From contig CAWJLY010000003.1 in the NCBI GenBank assembly GCA_963843805.1, positions 62,001-126,000 on the forward strand: a stretch of 64,000 nt of DNA, read 5' to 3'. Shown in pieces: positions 19,330 to 29,368 of this stretch. Below the pieces are notes generated by a model. It did not search any database. It saw only the letters and a program-made list of their open reading frames with translations, and was not told the DNA's origin. The DNA is from Ideonella_A sp963843805. Its GTDB lineage: Bacteria; Pseudomonadota; Gammaproteobacteria; Burkholderiales; Burkholderiaceae_C. The translations under genes were made by a program, and so were the position numbers. Numbering within the stretch: the stretch's first letter is position 1; each line of letters opens with the position of its first letter.

Positions 19330-21522
19330 ATGAACAAACCCGAACGCGCGTTGCTGATTGCAGATCCGGCGCCTGCGGCTGATGCGGCAGGCCAGCGGCC
19401 AATTCGTCGATTTTGCCGATTCGCCGTTCAAGCTGTTCCAGCCATACGGGCCGGCGGGTGACCAGATGTCTGCGATTGCCGGACTGGCCGAGGGAATCGA
19501 AGACGGCCTGAGTTTCCAGACGCTGCTCGGGGTGACCGGTTCGGGCAAGACCTTCACGATGGCCAACGTGATTGCGCGCATCGGCAGGCCAGCCATCGTC
19601 TTCGCACCGAACAAGACGCTGGCGGCGCAGCTGTACAGCGAGTTCCGCGAATTTTTTCCGAATAACGCGGTCGAATATTTCGTCAGCTACTACGACTACT
19701 ACCAGCCCGAGGCCTACGTTCCGCAGCGCGACCTGTTCATCGAGAAGGACAGCTCGATCAACGAACACATCGAGCAGATGCGGCTGTCGGCGACCAAGAG
19801 CCTGCTCGAGCGGCGCGATGTGGTGATCGTCGCCACGGTGAGTGCGATCTACGGCATCGGCAACCCGGCCGACTACCACCGCATGGTGATGACGGTGCGC
19901 GCCGGCGACAAGATGGGCCAGCGCGACATCATCGCGCAGCTGATCCGCATGCAGTACCAGCGCAACGAGGTCGATTTCGGCCGCGGCACCTTCCGCGTAC
20001 GCGGCGACGTCATCGACATCTTTCCGGCCGAACATTCCGAGCTCGCGATCCGCATCGAACTGTTCGACGACGAGATCGAAACGCTGCAACTGTTCGATCC
20101 GTTGACCGGGCGGATCCGCCAGAAGATTCCGCGTTTCACGGTCTACCCGTCGAGCCACTACGTGACACCGCGCGATCGCGTGGTTGTCGCGATCGAGACC
20201 ATCAAGGAGGAGCTGCGCACCCGGCTGGCCGAACTGGTGGGCACTCGGCAAGCTGGTCGAGGCGCAGCGGCTCGAGCAGCGCACCCGCTTCGATCTGGAG
20301 ATGATGCAGGAGATCGGCCACTGCAAGGGCATCGAGAACTACACCCGGCACCTGTCCGGGCTCGGCGCCGGGCGAGCCGCCACCGACGCTGGTCGACTAC
20401 CTGCCGCCCGATGCGCTGATGTTTCTCGACGAAAGCCATGTGCTGATCGGCCAGCTCGGCGGCATGTACAACGGCGACCGGGCGCGCAAGACGACGCTGG
20501 TCGAATATGGCTTTCGGCTGCCGAGCGCGCTCGACAACCGGCCGCTCAAGTTCGACGAGTTCGAGACCAAGATGCGCCAGGCGGTTTTCGTCTCGGCGAC
20601 GCCGGCGGCCTACGAAAAGGAACACGCCGGCCAGGTTGTCGAGCAGCTGGTGCGGCCGACCGGCCTGGTCGACCCGAGCATCGAGGTGCGGCCGGCCAGC
20701 GCGCAGGTCGACGATGTGCTGCAGGAGATCCGCGAGCGCGTCGACTTGCACGAGCGGGTGCTGATCACGACGCTGACCAAGCGCATGGCCGAGCAGTTGA
20801 CCGACTATCTGGCCGACAACGGCGTCAAGGTGCGTTATCTGCACAGCGATGTCGATACCGTCGAACGGGTCGAGATCCTGCGCGACCTGCGGCTCGGCAG
20901 CTTCGATGTGCTGGTCGGCATCAACCTGCTGCGCGAAGGGCTCGACATTCCCGAGGTATCGCTGGTGGCGATTCTCGATGCCGACAAGGAAGGGTTTCTT
21001 CGCAGCGAGCGCAGCCTGATCCAGACCATCGGCCGCGCGGCACGCAACCTCAACGGCAAGGCCATCCTGTACGGCGACCGCATCACCGAATCGATGCGTC
21101 GGGCGATCGACGAGACCGAGCGGCGGCGCAACCGCCAGATTGCGCACAACCTGGCGCAAGGCATCACGCCGCGCAGCATCAGCAAGCGGATCAAGGAGCT
21201 GATCGACGGCGTCTACGGCGACAAGCCGGGCAAGGACGACGCCAAGGCGATGCATGTGGCGGCGGAGGTTGGCGCGTTGAGCGAGAAGGACCTGGCGCGG
21301 CGCATCAAGCTGCTGGAAAAGCAGATGTTCGACCATGCGAAGAACCTGGAGTTCGAGAAGGCCGCCCGCATCCGCGACCAGCTTGCGGCCCTGCGCGAGC
21401 AGGCTTTCGGTGCGTCGGGCAGCGACAATATCGCTGCCGACGGCGGGCTGAATGTCGACCGTTGCAGCAGCCGTCGATTCAGGCGGGTAAACCCCTTCGG
21501 TCGATTTCGGGGTCGCTTCTAG
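19330..21522 (+). CDS. uvrB: UvrABC excinuclease subunit B
   Basis: Damage-verifying helicase-like subunit of nucleotide excision repair. Walker A is GVTGSGKTFT; the beta-hairpin region reads SYYDYYQPEAYVPQRDLFIE; motif II is LDESHV; helicase motifs VLITTLTKRMAEQLTDYL, INLLREGLDIPEVSLVAILD and QTIGRAARN follow; a C-terminal UVR motif (FDHAKNLEFEKAARIRDQL) binds UvrC. Frame changes occur near 19385, 20242 (GTGGGCACTCGGC for GTGGGCCTCGGC) and 20375 (GCCGGGCGAG for GCCGGCGAG), each one extra base. The C-terminal 35 residues after the UVR motif are unusual. I see no clear CTGT-N8-ACAG SOS box upstream. Confidence 0.95.
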
Positions 21523-21598
21523 AATCGATTTTTGTGCACCTGCACAAGTCGCGCGGCTTCGTCGTGGCGGCCTTTTCCCGGTTCCAGGAGTCTTGTTC

Positions 21599-22187
21599 AT
21601 GGTTCAGTCCCGTCGCGCCGCATCAGCGGCAGCGAATGCCGACGACGACGTCGAAATTGCAGCCTGGTCAGCGCCTGCTGAAGAAATACCCGAATCGCCG
21701 GCTCTACGATACCGAAACCAGCAGCTACATCACCCTGGCCGATGTCAAGCGAATGGTGCTGGATACCCAGGATTTCGTCGTCCGCGATGCCAAGACCGGC
21801 GAAGACCTGACGCGCAGCATCCTGCTGCAGATCATTCTCGAAGAGGAAACCGGCGGCGTGCCGATGTTTTCATCGGGCGCGCTGGCGCAGATCATCCGGT
21901 TCTACGGCAACGCGATGCAGGGGGTGATGGGCCCTTATCTCGAGCAGAACCTGCGGCCTTCGCTGAAATGCAGGCCCGGTTTGCCGAGCGGTCGAAAGGG
22001 CTCTACGACCCGAAGGTGATGTCGCCTGAACTGTGGACGCAATTCCTGACCGGTCAGGCGCCCGCCGTGCAGAACCTGATGGGCGGCTACCTGGAGCAGT
22101 CGTCGCACGGTGTTCGAGAAGATGCAGGAGCAGATGAAACAGCAGACCGAAACGCTGTTTCCCGGCATCAAGCCGCCGAAGCGCTGA
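21599..22187 (+). CDS. phaR: Polyhydroxyalkanoate synthesis repressor PhaR
   Basis: DNA- and PHB-binding repressor of phasin and PHB genes. The DNA-binding domain is clear: RLLKKYPNRRLYDTETSSYI, TLADVKRMVLDTQDFVV, DAKTGEDLTRSILLQII, followed by the PHB accumulation regulatory domain EEETGGVPMFSSGALAQIIR. The C-terminus ends TLFPGIKPPKR. The ATG at 21599 follows CAGGAG by eight bases. Frame changes lie near 21663, 21965 and 22110. A PhaR-type palindrome in the phaZ promoter at 17858-17872 is a plausible target. Confidence 0.93.
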
Positions 22188-22294
22188 GCAAAAAAACGCG
22201 GACGTCGCCACGCCGCCGGGCGGCAGCAGCGCGGCAACGTACCCAGGCCGGCTCGGCCCGATGCGCCGGCATCAACCGGTGGTTGAGCCGAGCC

Positions 22295-23305
22295 TCAATC
22301 GAATTTGGCACCCGATTCCTTGACCACCCGCGCCCAGCGATCTTTTTCGCTCTGAATGAAGGCGCCGAACTGGGCCGAGGTCCCGGGCCGCGTTTCGGCG
22401 CCCAGTTTGGCCAGGCGTGCCTGCATGTCGGGTGTCGCCAGCAGCTTGGTCACCACGGCATGGAGCGTCGCGATCACCGCGGGCGGCGTCGCGGCCGGCG
22501 CCGCCATCCCCTGATACGAACCCGTCTCGAAGCCGGGCATGCCGGCGGCTTCAGCGACCGTGGGAACGTCTGGCGCAGCCCCGAAGCGCTTGCCGCTCGA
22601 AAGCGCCAGCGCCCTCAATTTGCCTCCCTGAACCAGCGGCCAGGTGGCGACCATGCCGTTGAACATCAGATCGGCCTGACCGGCCGCCACATCGTTGAGG
22701 GCTTGCGAGCCGCCCTTGTAAGGAACGTAGGTCCAGGTGATACCGTTGCGAAGCGCAAATTCAATACCGGCCAGATGGTTGGCGCCGCCGGTGCCCGAAT
22801 TGGCAAAATTGAGCGAGTCGGGCTTGGCCTTGGCGAGTGCGATCAGTTCGCGCACATCTTTCACCGGCAATTGAGGGCTGACGGCCAGCACGTGCGGCGA
22901 GTAGGCCACCATTGCCACCGGCGCGAAATCCTTCACCGGATCAAAAGGCAATTTGGCAAAGACGCTCGGCGCAATCGCCAATGACCCGATGTCGGTCAGC
23001 AGCAGCGTGAACCCGTCGGCTGGCGCCTTGGCCACGAAGTCGGAACCCAGATTGCCGGTCGCCCCCGGCTTGTTCTCGACGATCACATTGGCTCCAAGCT
23101 GCTCGGACATCCCGGAGGCCAGCAAACGCGCCAGGATATCGGACGTGCCGCCCGCCGGGTTGGGTACAACGATCTTGACCGTCTTGCCCGCAAAGTGGGC
23201 GCTGCCCGGCTCGGCGGCCCAGGGGGTTGGCAAGACGGCCAGGCCGGCCAACAGGGCGGCTGCCGAGGCGACGAGCGAGCGACGATGGCGAGCGTTGATG
23301 TTCAT
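22295..23305 (-). CDS. Tripartite tricarboxylate transporter (Bug) substrate-binding protein
   Basis: Periplasmic solute-binding protein of the Bug/TctC family, strongly expanded in Burkholderiales. A signal peptide, RRSLVASAAALLAGLAVLP ending at WAAEP, precedes KTVKIVVPNPAGGTSDILAR, ENKPGATGNLGSDFVAKAPADGF, the family's ligand-loop signature, and FANSGTGGANHLAG with YVPYKGGSQALNDV. The start at 23305 (MNINARHRRS, preceded by GGAG) is chosen over the longer open frame. No TctA/TctB membrane genes are nearby, so it is an orphan Bug protein. It lies 103 bases downstream of an enolase-superfamily gene on the same strand, and the ligand may be that enzyme's substrate. Confidence 0.9.
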   Translation of the reverse strand: MNINARHRRSLVASAAALLAGLAVLPTPWAAEPGSAHFAGKTVKIVVPNPAGGTSDILARLLASGMSEQLGANVIVENKPGATGNLGSDFVAKAPADGFTLLLTDIGSLAIAPSVFAKLPFDPVKDFAPVAMVAYSPHVLAVSPQLPVKDVRELIALAKAKPDSLNFANSGTGGANHLAGIEFALRNGITWTYVPYKGGSQALNDVAAGQADLMFNGMVATWPLVQGGKLRALALSSGKRFGAAPDVPTVAEAAGMPGFETGSYQGMAAPAATPPAVIATLHAVVTKLLATPDMQARLAKLGAETRPGTSAQFGAFIQSEKDRWARVVKESGAKFD

Positions 23306-23408
23306 GGAGGTCTCCTTTTGCCGGTAGTCAGTAGAGGGTGAATCGAGGGAGGCTTCGCAGGGGTGCACTCGTGATGCGCCATTGCGGCTCAGCGCGGTGA
23401 TGAAATGG

Positions 23409-24606
23409 TCATGCCCGTTGGCCGCATTCGACACTTTCACGGGTCCAGCGGCGCGCCTGTTCGCTCAAGGTCAGGCCAAGCCCGGGCCGGGTCGGCACCA
23501 GCATCCGGCCATCACGAATCTGCACGCGCTCTTCGAACAGCGGCTCCAGCCAATCGAAGTGCTCGACCCAGGGCTCGCTCGGATAGGCCGCGGCGAGGTG
23601 AACATGCAACTCCATCGCGAAATGGGGCGCCAGCATCAAGCCGGCATGCTCGGCCAGTGCAGCAATTTTCAGAAACGGGGTGATGCCGCCGACCCTTGGC
23701 GCATCGGGCATCAGGTAGTCGGCAGCGCGCTGGCGGATCAGCTCGGCATGTTCGAGCGTGCTGGTGAGCATCTCGCCGGTGGCGATCGGTGTGTCCAATG
23801 CGACGCAGAGTGCGGCGTGGCCTTCGTTGTCATAGGCGTCCAGCGGCTCTTCGATCCAGACCAGGTTGAACGGCTCGAGGGCACGGCACATTCGTTGCGC
23901 GGCGGGTCGGTCTCCATTGCTGATTGGCGTCGACCATCAATGCCATGTCGTCGCCGAGTTGTTTGCGCACCGCCGTGACGCGCTCGATGTCCAGTCGCCC
24001 GTCGGGTTGGCCGACTTTCAGCTTGATGCCGCCGATGCCGCGCTCGCGTGAAGCCGCGGCATTGCTCACCAGCTGGTCGATCGGCGTGTGCAGGAAGCCG
24101 CCGGAGGTGTTGTAGCACTGCACGGCCTCGCGATGTGCGCCAAGCAGCTTGGCCAGTGAAAGCCCGGCGCGGCGCGCTTTCATGTCGTACAGCGCGACGT
24201 CGAAGGCGCCGATGGCCTGCGTTGCCAGCCCGCTGCGGCCAGCCGATGCGCCGGCCCAGCACAGCTGAATCCACAGGCGGGCAATGTCGTTCGGGTCCTG
24301 GCCGAGCAAGGTCGGAGCAATCTCCCTGGCATGGGCAAACTGGCCGGGCCCGCCGGCCCGCTTTGCATAACTCAAGCCCAGCCCTCGATGCCCGCCTCGA
24401 CTTTCGATCTCCACGAAAAGCATGGCGATCTCGGTCATCGGCTTTTGCCGACCGGTCAGCACCTTGGCGTCGCTGATCGGCTGGGCCAGCGGCAGATAAC
24501 ACGAGGACACCCGAATCCAGGCGATGACGTCTGCATCGCTGGGCGACGCGTTCAAAACGGGGTTCATCAGCCATGATATCGGCATCACGGTGCCCGTGAC
24601 ATGCAT
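23409..24606 (-). CDS. Mandelate racemase/muconate lactonizing enzyme family protein
   Basis: Enolase-superfamily enzyme acting on a carboxylate substrate through an enolate intermediate. Barrel motifs are GGIKLKVGQPD (the KxK lysines), LMVDANQQW (metal-ligand Asp), FNLVWIEEPLDAYD (metal-ligand Glu), TPIATGEML and LAPHFAMELH, a possible His base, placing it in the mandelate racemase subgroup of acid-sugar dehydratases and racemases. One frame change near 23915 after ANQQW. The start is uncertain: ATG at 24606 or 24585. Bug downstream suggests that the two import and convert the same carboxylic acid. Specific substrate unknown. Confidence 0.85.
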
Positions 24607-24808
24607 GCCCTGTCGTGGCGAGGTGGTCGCGGGTCGATCGTCGGCCTGGGTCTTCGCATCGTTCAGCGAGACTGCACGCGACTGACTGCTACCGCGCGGT
24701 GCCGGCGTCACGCCGAACGCGCGAAATCCCCGCCGATGCGGCGTTGCATCGACTGCCGCTGACGCCCGCCGCGACGAAGGCCACTGCAGATCGGTGAAAA
24801 TTGCCGAC

Positions 24809-26200
24809 ATGAACCAAGATTTGCCCACGGCTGCCACTCAGGGCAGCCCGAAGATCGGCTTCGTATCGCTCGGCTGCCCGAAGGCGCTGACCGATTCCGA
24901 GCTGATCCTGACCCAGCTCAGAGCCGAGGGCTACGAGACTTCACAGACCTTCGCCGGTGCCGACATGGTGATCGTCAATACCTGTGGCTTCATCGACGAC
25001 GCCGTCAAGGAGAGCCTGGACACCATCGGCGAGGCGTTGGCGGAAAACGGCAAGGTGATCGTCACCGGGTGTCTCGGTGCAAAAGGCGGCGACGGCGCCG
25101 ACAACCTGGTGCGCAAGATGCACCCGAGCGTGCTGGCGGTGACCGGCCCGCATGCGACCCACGAGGTGATGGACGCGGTGCACCGGCATGTGCCCAAGCC
25201 GCACGATCCGTTCGTCGACCTGGTGCCGCCGCAAGGCATCAAGCTGACGCCGCGCCACTATGCCTATCTGAAGATCAGCGAAGGCTGCAACCATCGCTGC
25301 ACCTTCTGCATCATCCCGAGCATGCGCGGTGACCTGGTCTCGCGGCCGATCGGCGACGTGCTGGGCGAGGCGCAGCGGCTGTTCGAATCGGGCGTCAAGG
25401 AACTGCTGGTGATCAGCCAGGACACCAGCGCCTACGGCGTCGACATCAAGTACCGCACCGGCTTCTGGGACGGCAAGCCGGTCAAGACGCGGATGCTCGA
25501 CCTGTGCGCCAAGCTCGGCGAGATCGCTGCCGGCTATGGCGCCTGGGTGCGCCTGCACTATGTCTACCCGTATCCGCATGTCGACGAGATCCTGCCGCTG
25601 ATGGCCGATGGCCTGGTGCTGCCTTATCTCGACGTGCCGCTGCAGCATTCGCATCCGGCCGTGCTCAAGCGCATGAAGCGGCCGGCCAGTGGCGAGAAAA
25701 ATCTGCAGCGGATCGAGCGCTGGCGCGAGATCTGCCCGCCGATCGTGATCCGCAGCACCTTCATCGTCGGCTTTCCCGGGCGAGACCGACGAGGAATTCG
25801 ACCATCTGCTGGATTTCATGCGCGAGGCGCAGATCGACCGTGCCGGCTGTTTTGCCTATTCGCCGGTCGAAGGCGCCACCGCCAATGACGCTGCCCGATG
25901 CCGTGCCAGCCGGAGATCCGCGAGCAGCGCCGGGCGCAGTTCATGGCGGTGGCCGAGCAGGTTTCGGCCGACAAGCTGAGCCAGCGCATCGGTGCGACGA
26001 TGCAGGTGCTGATCGACCATGCGCCGGCGCTCGGCCGCAAGGGTGCGACCGGGCGCAGTTATGCCGATGCGCCCGAGATCGACGGCGTGGTGCGCCTGCA
26101 GCCGCCGGAAAAGGCGTCGAAGATTCTGAAGGTCGGCGAATTCACGCGCGCCAGAATTGTCGGCACCCAAGGGCACGACCTGATCGCGCTGCCGATCTGA
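24809..26200 (+). CDS. rimO: Ribosomal protein S12 methylthiotransferase
   Basis: Radical SAM enzyme adding a methylthio group to Asp89 of ribosomal protein S12. The UPF0004 domain starts KIGFVSLGCPKALTDSE and has MVIVNTCGFID and VIVTGCLGAK, with three cluster cysteines. The radical SAM motif is EGCNHRCTFCIIPSMRG. A TRAM domain ends the protein (GEFTRARIVGTQGHDLIALPI). Frame changes lie near 25782 (CCCGGGCGAGACC for CCCGGCGAGACC), 25886 and 25912, all extra bases. An in-frame GTG at 24794 is an alternative start. The cystathionine lyase gene follows 29 bases downstream. Confidence 0.95.
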
Positions 26201-26229
26201 CCATAGGCAACATCAAAGCCAAGGCCGTC

Positions 26230-27439
26230 ATGGACCCGAAGACCACCGCACTGATCCACCATCCCTATCGGCCCCGGCCGGCTTCGAAGCCTTGCGCGCC
26301 GGCCGTTCACAAGGCGTCGACCGTGGTATTCGCAGATACCGCCGCCCTGCACGCGCGCGACTGGAAAGACAAGTCGGGCTATACCTACGGCCTGCATGGC
26401 ACGCCGACGACCTATCTGCTGGAGGAGCGAATCGCCGCGCTCGAAGGCGGTCTGCAATGCCTGCTGCTGCCCAGCGGGCTGGCTGCGATCACGCTGGTCG
26501 ACATGGCCTTGCTGAATGGCGGCGATGTCGTGTTGGTGCCCCACAATGCCTACGGCCCGGGCAGCTGGTTTGCCCATCATGAACTGTCGCGCTGGGGCAT
26601 CCGTCATGGCCTTCTACGATGCGCTGGACCCGGCATCGCTGGATGCTGCGCTGGCTGCCGAGCCCGCTGCCGCGACGCGGCTGGTCTGGCTTGAAGCGGC
26701 GGGCTCGGTGACGATGGAGTTTCCGGATCTGCCGGCGCTGTTGTCGATTGCGCGCTCGCACGGTGCAATCACTGCGCTCGACAATACCTGGGGTGCAGGC
26801 ATCGCCTTCGATGGTTTTGCGATCGACAAGGATTCGGCTGGTCAGCCGCGTGGTGCCGACATCTGCGTTCAGGCGCTGACCAAATACCCGTCCGGTGGTG
26901 GTGACGTGTTGATGGGGTCGGTGACGACTCGCGACGAGGCGCTGCATCTGCGCTTGAAAGGCTGTCACATGCGGATGGGCTGGGGGGTCGCTGCCAATGA
27001 TGCCGAACTGGTGTTGCGCTCGTTGCCCAGCCTGGCGATCCGGTATGCAGCCCATGACCGGACGGCGCGTCGGCTGGCAAGCTGGTTGGCCGCGCGGCCC
27101 GAGATCGATCAGGTGCTGCACCCGGCGTTGCCCGGCTCGCCAGGCCATGACCATTGGCGCGAGCTGTGTGGTACCGAAGGGGCCGCGGCCGGGTTGTTCT
27201 CGATCGTCTTCAATGAGCGCTTCTCGTTGTCCGCCGTCGATGGCTTCGTCGATGCCTTGACGCTGTTCAAGATCGGCTATTCATGGGCCGGTCCGGTCAG
27301 CCTGGCGGTGCCCTACGATTTGAAAGCGATCCGTGGCGCCGAGGCGAGCGGTGCAGGTCTGGTCAGGTTTTCAGTCGGGCTGGAGGCGGCTGACGATCTG
27401 ATCGGCGATCTGGAGCAGGCGCTGCAGGTGCTGGGCTGA
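26230..27439 (+). CDS. metC: Cystathionine beta-lyase (Cys/Met metabolism PLP enzyme)
   Basis: PLP-dependent enzyme of the Cys/Met metabolism family. It contains AVHKASTVVFADTAAL, YTYGLHGTPTTYLLEERIA, LEGGLQCLLLPSGLAAI, ITALDNTWGAG and QALTKYPSGGGDVLMGSV with the PLP-binding lysine, and ends LKIGYSWAGPVSLAVPYD. These fit the MetC subgroup, cleaving cystathionine to homocysteine, better than gamma-lyases, but the distinction needs a phylogeny. One frame change at about 26600 (extra T in ATCCGTCATGGCC). About 402 residues after repair. Confidence 0.87.
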
Positions 27440-27469
27440 CCGATCCAGGACGTCGCTTAGCGCCGAGGC

Positions 27470-27928
27470 TCACGCCTTTGATGAGACTTTGTGTCTCATC
27501 AATCGTCCCTTCTCCCGCTCCCAGTCTTTTTTCTTTTCGGTGTCGCGCTTGTCGTGTTCGGCCTTGCCTTTGGCGAGTGCGATTTCGGCCTTGACGTGGG
27601 CGCCTTTGAAGTGCAGGTTCAGCGGAACCAGGGTGAAGCCTTTCTGCTCGACCTTGCCGACCAGGCGCTTGATCTCTTCCTTGTGCATCAGCAGCTTCTT
27701 GGTGCGGTCGGCTTCCGGGCTGATGTGCGTCGAGGCGCTGCGCAAGGCGTTGATTCGGCAGCCGATCAGAAACAGCTCGCCGTCGCGGATCACCACATAG
27801 CCGTCGGTCAGCTGGACCTGGCCGGCGCGGATGGCCTTGATCTCCCAGCCTTGCAGGACCACCCCCGCCTCATAGCGTTCTTCGATGTGGTAATCGAACC
27901 GGGCGCGCCGGTTTTCTGCGATCGACAT
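27470..27928 (-). CDS. smpB: SsrA-binding protein SmpB
   Basis: Binds tmRNA for rescue of stalled ribosomes. The 152-residue product starts MSIAENRRARFDYHIEERYE and includes GVVLQGWEIKAIRAGQVQL, RDGELFLIGCRI and LHFKGAHVKAEIALAKGKAEHDKR, then a basic tail ending RHKVSSKA. The start at 27928 matches the family; the longer frame adds ten unlikely residues. It is divergent from ratA, which begins 47 bases away, the standard smpB-ratA arrangement. The last codons form a strong inverted repeat. Frame intact. Confidence 0.97.
   Translation of the reverse strand: MSIAENRRARFDYHIEERYEAGVVLQGWEIKAIRAGQVQLTDGYVVIRDGELFLIGCRINALRSASTHISPEADRTKKLLMHKEEIKRLVGKVEQKGFTLVPLNLHFKGAHVKAEIALAKGKAEHDKRDTEKKKDWEREKGRLMRHKVSSKA
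27478..27502. terminator. Perfect 10-bp inverted repeat at the smpB 3' end
   Basis: TTGATGAGAC and GTCTCATCAA are separated by TTTGT, giving a perfect hairpin that lies inside the last ten codons of smpB and 38 bases after the metC stop. The two genes are convergent. It lacks a clear T-run on either strand, so it could be a bidirectional terminator-like structure or an mRNA 3'-end stabiliser. Confidence 0.5.
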
Positions 27929-27975
27929 GGTGGGCAAGATGAGGCCGCTGCCTCTCAATACAATCGTTTCATTGT

Positions 27976-28434
27976 ATGAAGCACGTCAAGAAGTCCGTCC
28001 TGCTTTGGTATTCGGCGTCGCAGATGTACCGCCTGGTCACCGCGATCGAGGACTATCCGAGCTTTCTGCCGTGGTGTGAAAAGGCCGAGGTGCTTGCCCG
28101 GCACGACGGCGGCGTCACCGCGCGGCTGCACCTGGCGTATGCCGGCGTGCGCCATGCATTCACAACCCGCAACACGCACGACCCTGATCGTGCGGTGCGA
28201 ATCGATCTGGTCGACGGGCCGTTCTCGTTGCTCGACGGTCATTGGCAGTTTTTTCCGCTGGCCAAACCCGGTGCCGACAAAACCGAGCCCGACCAGGCCT
28301 GCCGCATCGAGTTCGAGATGCGCTACGCGTTTTCGAGCCGCCCGCTCGAGGTTCTGGTCGGCCCGGTCTTCGACCGGATCGCCAATACCTTCGTCGACGC
28401 GTTCGTCAAACGCGCCGCACAGGTTTATGGCTGA
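27976..28434 (+). CDS. ratA: RatA/Coq10-type START-like protein
   Basis: 152-residue protein of the SRPBCC superfamily (RatA toxin / COQ10 coenzyme Q-binding). It contains YSASQMYRLVTAIEDYPSFL and PWCEKAEVLAR, the conserved N-terminal signature, and ends FDRIANTFVDAFVKRAAQVYG. In E. coli RatA was described as interfering with 70S formation; the eukaryotic relative COQ10 binds ubiquinone. Either role is possible. The stop overlaps the following rnfH-like gene by eight bases, so the pair is co-translated. The location next to smpB is conserved. Confidence 0.93.
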   Translation: MKHVKKSVLLWYSASQMYRLVTAIEDYPSFLPWCEKAEVLARHDGGVTARLHLAYAGVRHAFTTRNTHDPDRAVRIDLVDGPFSLLDGHWQFFPLAKPGADKTEPDQACRIEFEMRYAFSSRPLEVLVGPVFDRIANTFVDAFVKRAAQVYG

Positions 28435-28762
28435 TGTATCTGCGCCACCGGTCGACGCCAGTATCGATGTCGAGGTCGTTTTCTGTGCATCGAGATCGGC
28501 AATCGACAGCACCCGGCTCAAGCTGCCGATCGGTACCAGCGTCGACGATGCATTGAAGGCTGCCGGCCTCCCGGGTCGGCATCCGCAACTCGATCTGGCA
28601 GGCAGCCGCATCGGCATCTGGGGCCGTGTGGTGCCGCTGCAGCAGATCCTGCAGGACGGTGATCGCGTCGAGGTGTACAGGCCGCTGCAGATCGAGCCGA
28701 AGGAAGCCAGGCGGCTGCGCCAGCGTCATCAGGCCGTGAAGCGGGCACTCGAAAAAAGCTGA
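28427..28762 (+). CDS. RnfH family (UPF0125, RatB) protein
   Basis: 111-residue beta-grasp (ubiquitin-like) protein. It reads DVEVVFCASRSAIDSTRLKL, a typical RnfH start, then GTSVDDALKAAG, RIGIWGRVVPLQQILQDGDR and VEVYRPLQIEPKEARRLRQR, which contains the family's C-terminal YRPL signature. The ATG at 28427 overlaps the ratA stop. Molecular function is unproven in the family. Despite the name, it is not next to rnf genes here. Frame intact. Confidence 0.92.
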   Translation: MADVSAPPVDASIDVEVVFCASRSAIDSTRLKLPIGTSVDDALKAAGLPGRHPQLDLAGSRIGIWGRVVPLQQILQDGDRVEVYRPLQIEPKEARRLRQRHQAVKRALEKS

Positions 28763-28774
28763 ACCCGTTGATCA

Positions 28775-28790
28775 GCCCCGCGTTCGGGGC
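28775..28790. terminator. Hairpin between convergent rnfH-like and DUF4124 genes
   Basis: GCCCCGCGTTCGGGGC forms a five-base GC stem with a short loop, 12 bases after the rnfH-like stop and just before the end of the convergent gene. There is no T-run, so intrinsic termination is only weakly supported. Confidence 0.35.
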
Positions 28791-28802
28791 AGTATCGACA
28801 GG

Positions 28803-29318
28803 CTATTTGCAATCGCTCGCGATGATCTTGCGGATCCGGGCCTGCTCGTCGCCGCGTTGCTTGTCATCGAGAATTTCGCGCTCGCCCTTTTCGTTCACTT
28901 TTGCAATTCGCACACCATCGTCGAGCAGCTTCAACTGACCGCGGGCACGCAGGCAGTTGTCGGCGCGTGTTGATGCCAGGCGGGCTTCGTCGGCCTTCTG
29001 CTTGGCTGCCTTTTCCTCGGCGTCCTTGCGCAGCTTGGCCTCCAGCGCCGGTTCGGTGGCTGCCGATGCGGCAGAAGCCGCAGCGACCGGTGCCGGCGTT
29101 GCATCGACCAGCGACGGCCCGCTTGGCGACGGCGGCACTGCGCCGCGCTGCATGCCTTGCGGCCGCTCGAGAATGGCACGCTCGGGAATGCTTGCCGGTG
29201 GTGGCCGGTCGCTGTAGACCACGCGCCCGCCGTCGCGCCATTTCCACTGCGCGGCGGCTGGCATGGCGAGCGTCAAGCTGATGAGGGCGACGAAAACAGC
29301 GGCTGCGAGGCGTTCCAT
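28803..29318 (-). CDS. DUF4124 domain-containing secreted protein
   Basis: 171 residues with a signal peptide (LAAAVFVALISLTLAMPAAAQ) and then the DUF4124 motif WKWRDGGRVVYSDRPPP, common in exported proteobacterial proteins. The rest is charged and helical with an Ala-rich stretch and a possible coiled coil (ALEAKLRKDAEEKAAKQKAD), ending with two cysteines (DNCLRAR and ASDCK) that could pair. Function unknown. It probably acts in the periplasm. It lies 50 bases upstream of malQ's end, as a convergent neighbour of ratA-rnfH. Confidence 0.8.
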   Translation of the reverse strand: MERLAAAVFVALISLTLAMPAAAQWKWRDGGRVVYSDRPPPASIPERAILERPQGMQRGAVPPSPSGPSLVDATPAPVAAASAASAATEPALEAKLRKDAEEKAAKQKADEARLASTRADNCLRARGQLKLLDDGVRIAKVNEKGEREILDDKQRGDEQARIRKIIASDCK

Positions 29319-29368
29319 GGCTTTTCCGCGTTGATGCGTGGGCGACGACGAAGCCTGCAGTGTAGCGA

